This document shows positions 62,710-64,000 of a stretch of DNA of 64,000 bases, one piece after another. Origin of the DNA: Streptomyces olivoverticillatus (GTDB lineage: Bacteria > Actinomycetota > Actinomycetes > Streptomycetales > Streptomycetaceae). Below the pieces are notes generated by a model. It was not told the origin of the DNA. It worked only from the letters and a program-made list of their open reading frames with translations, and made no database searches. The stretch lies in the NCBI RefSeq assembly GCF_014203555.1, contig NZ_JACHJH010000001.1, forward strand, positions 1,093,792 through 1,157,791. Direction: 5' to 3'. The number at the start of each line of letters is the position of its first letter. The stretch's first letter is position 1. The position numbers and the translations under genes are program-made.

Positions 62710-63672
62710 ATGAGCGGCGTCAAGACGATCGCGATCGCCATGGGTGCGGATGTGGCCGATGCTGTTCTGCCTGCAGAACTGCGGCAAAAGCTGGCCGAGT
62801 TCGGAGAACTGACTGACGAGGTGGAGGGTGCCGACATCCTCATCACCGGATGGGGCTGCCCGCCGCTGACCACAGCGATCCTGGATGCCGCCCCGCGGTT
62901 GCGAGTGATCATTCACGCCGCGGGGTCGGTCAAACGGCTCGTGACGGATGAGGTGTGGGAACGCGACATCACCGTCTCGTCGGCCGCCGACGCGAACGCC
63001 GGCCCGGTGGCTGACTACACCTGCGCAACGATCGTCTTCGCGGCAAAACGAGCCCTCGCCACGGCGGCCTCTTATGCGGAGGGCCGATGGCCCGGCTTCG
63101 GTGAACGGCGAGGCTCGGATGAGTTGGTCGTAGGGGTCATCGGGGCATCACGCATCGGCCGCCGGGTGATGGCCGGGCTGCGGGGATCCGATGCCGGCTA
63201 CCGGGTTCTGCTGCACGACCCCTACGTCGACGCAGCAGATGCCGAGAGGCTGGGCGCCGAGCTCGTCGGTCTCGACGAGCTGTGCAGGTCGAGTACGGTC
63301 GTCACCCTGCACGCGCCCGATTTGCCCGAGACGCGGGGGCTGTTGAGCGCCGGCCGCCTGGCGCTGGTTCCCGACGGCGGGACGGTCGTCAATACGGCAC
63401 GGGGTTCACTCATCGATACGGAAGCGCTCACCCTGGAATGCGCGACGGGGCGCCTGGATGCCTTCTTGGACGTCACCAATCCCGAGCCGCTGCCTCGGGG
63501 GCATCCGCTGTTGGCGCTGCCGAATGTGCTGGTCACGCCGCATATTGCGGGGGCTCAGGGGAGCGAGGTGCGTCGGCTCGGGGCCTATGCGGTTGCGGAA
63601 ACGGAGCGCTGGGTGCGGGGGTTGCCGCTGCTGGGAAAGGTGAATCGGGGGGAGCTTCGCCGATTGGCATAA
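62710..63672 (+). CDS. D-2-hydroxyacid dehydrogenase family protein
   Basis: A 320-residue NAD-dependent dehydrogenase. The cofactor loop is GVIGASRIGRRV, catalytic Arg is in NTARGSLID, the Asp/Glu in FLDVTNPEPLP, and His in TPHIAG. The catalytic domain ILITGWGCPPL precedes it. The ATG at 62710 was chosen because AGAGGG lies upstream and the family begins here. The substrate is unknown. It converges with the rRNA operon. Confidence 0.85.
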   Translation: MSGVKTIAIAMGADVADAVLPAELRQKLAEFGELTDEVEGADILITGWGCPPLTTAILDAAPRLRVIIHAAGSVKRLVTDEVWERDITVSSAADANAGPVADYTCATIVFAAKRALATAASYAEGRWPGFGERRGSDELVVGVIGASRIGRRVMAGLRGSDAGYRVLLHDPYVDAADAERLGAELVGLDELCRSSTVVTLHAPDLPETRGLLSAGRLALVPDGGTVVNTARGSLIDTEALTLECATGRLDAFLDVTNPEPLPRGHPLLALPNVLVTPHIAGAQGSEVRRLGAYAVAETERWVRGLPLLGKVNRGELRRLA

Positions 63673-63690
63673 AGTTGGTCCGGAAATGCA

Positions 63691-63725
63691 AGAAGGCCCC
63701 GGCAGTATCCCTGCCAGGGCCTTCT
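63691..63725. terminator. rRNA operon terminator
   Basis: AGAAGGCCC-C-GGCAG (63691-63705) pairs with CTGCC-A-GGGCCTTCT (63711-63725) around a 5-base loop, with one mismatch. It lies 13 bases beyond the 3' end of 5S rRNA on the minus strand and also serves the convergent dehydrogenase gene. Confidence 0.85.
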
Positions 63726-63737
63726 CATCACAATTAG

Positions 63738-63855
63738 TTCGGCGGCGTCCTACTCTCCCACACGGTCCCCCATGCAGTACCATCGGCGCTGAAAGGCTTA
63801 GCTTCCGGGTTCGGAATGTAACCGGGCGTTTCCCTAACGCTATGACCACCGAAAC
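63738..63855 (-). rRNA. rrf: 5S ribosomal RNA
   Basis: On the minus strand the 118-base segment begins GTTTCGGTGGTCATAGCG and contains the invariant CCGAAC and the GGTACTGCATGGGGGACCG arm, ending near CGCCGCCGAA. It matches actinomycete 5S rRNA closely. Ends are approximate to a few bases. Confidence 0.96.
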
Positions 63856-63930
63856 ACTATGAAGTTAACCAACCGGAACACAACACGGTCGTTACTTCAG
63901 AACCTACACAGTGGACGCGAGCAACTGAGG

Positions 63931-64000
63931 ACAAGCCCTCGGCCTATTAGTACCAGTCAGCTCCAACCGTTACCGGTCTTCCACACCTGGCCTATCAACC
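63931..64000 (-). rRNA. rrl: 23S ribosomal RNA, 3' end only
   Basis: The minus strand shows the conserved 23S 3' end: GGTTGATAGGCCAGGTGTGG, then TGACTGGTACTAATAGGCC and the closing GGGCTTGTCC. The gene continues beyond the right edge. The ~75-base 23S-5S spacer (63856-63930) has no tRNA. Confidence 0.95.

Noticed and set aside
63856..63930. tRNA in the 23S-5S spacer
   Set aside because: The ~75 bases show no tRNA arms and match a plain rRNA spacer.

Overview
The window reads as a chromosomal segment of a Streptomyces (or very close actinomycete). It is very GC-rich, starts are often GTG or TTG, many operons overlap by 1-4 bases, and Streptomyces-specific families are present (RsiG, SARP/AfsR-like, WhiJ-like XRE with DUF397 partners, DUF2516, SCO6880-type proteins). 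Pst/Pit phosphate genes, csoR and an rRNA operon at the right edge place it in the conserved core. From memory, the order pst - pit - phoU-like - csoR matches the S. coelicolor SCO4142-SCO4136 neighbourhood; I could not check this.

Left part (1-18 kb): a truncated dtd, the c-di-GMP-responsive anti-sigma factor gene rsiG, an asparaginase, an Eis-like acetyltransferase, and an FMN reductase behind a textbook SoxR box. Next come an SDR, a large AfsR-like regulator, two AraC-type regulators, two VOC proteins, and an HemK-like methyltransferase preceded by a possible leader-peptide RNA switch. A SLATT-type two-helix membrane protein, a TetR/DUF2867 divergent pair, an XRE regulator with an HBHA-like protein, a SpoIIE-type phosphatase and an NlpC/P60 hydrolase follow.

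Centre-left (18-36 kb): pstSCAB behind a PHO box, with a hairpin between pstS and pstC, then pit and a PhoU-like gene. After that lie csoR with a CsoR-like palindrome, a lipoprotein, a Tat-exported FAD oxidoreductase, a PAP2 phosphatase and a lytic transglycosylase/NlpC protein. A lower-GC island holds an ATPase of the RsbW type, a WhiJ-like XRE regulator, a DUF397 protein carrying three tandem copies of its core motif, a DUF397-like protein and a Cys/His micro-protein. An epimerase, a membrane protein and a Ser/Thr kinase end this part.

Centre-right (36.7-58.9 kb) is the most striking part. Two complete but highly diverged sets of type IV secretion-like genes face each other in the same gene order: small two-helix protein, VirB8-like, VirB6/TrbL-like, SCO6880 family, VirB4 ATPase, VirD4-like. 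Set A is on the plus strand (36.7-43.8 kb) and set B on the minus strand (46.2-53.8 kb). Between them are a DUF4913 protein, an HTH-like small protein and a zeta-toxin-like kinase. Set A's VirD4-like protein has lost its P-loop, while set B's keeps a variant one. Beyond set B are a degenerate ParA-like protein and, divergently, a TTA-containing HTH gene, a lytic transglycosylase/NlpC lipoprotein, a second lipoprotein and a membrane-anchored beta-propeller protein. No relaxase, integrase or FtsK-like TraB is present, so this looks like a resident export or envelope machine rather than an intact conjugative element. It may correspond in part to the S. coelicolor cmdABCDEF cluster.

Right end (58.9-64 kb): a DD-carboxypeptidase/beta-lactamase-fold hydrolase, a two-component system behind a GNAT gene, a 2-hydroxyacid dehydrogenase, and the 3' end of an rRNA operon on the minus strand (5S complete, 23S partial).
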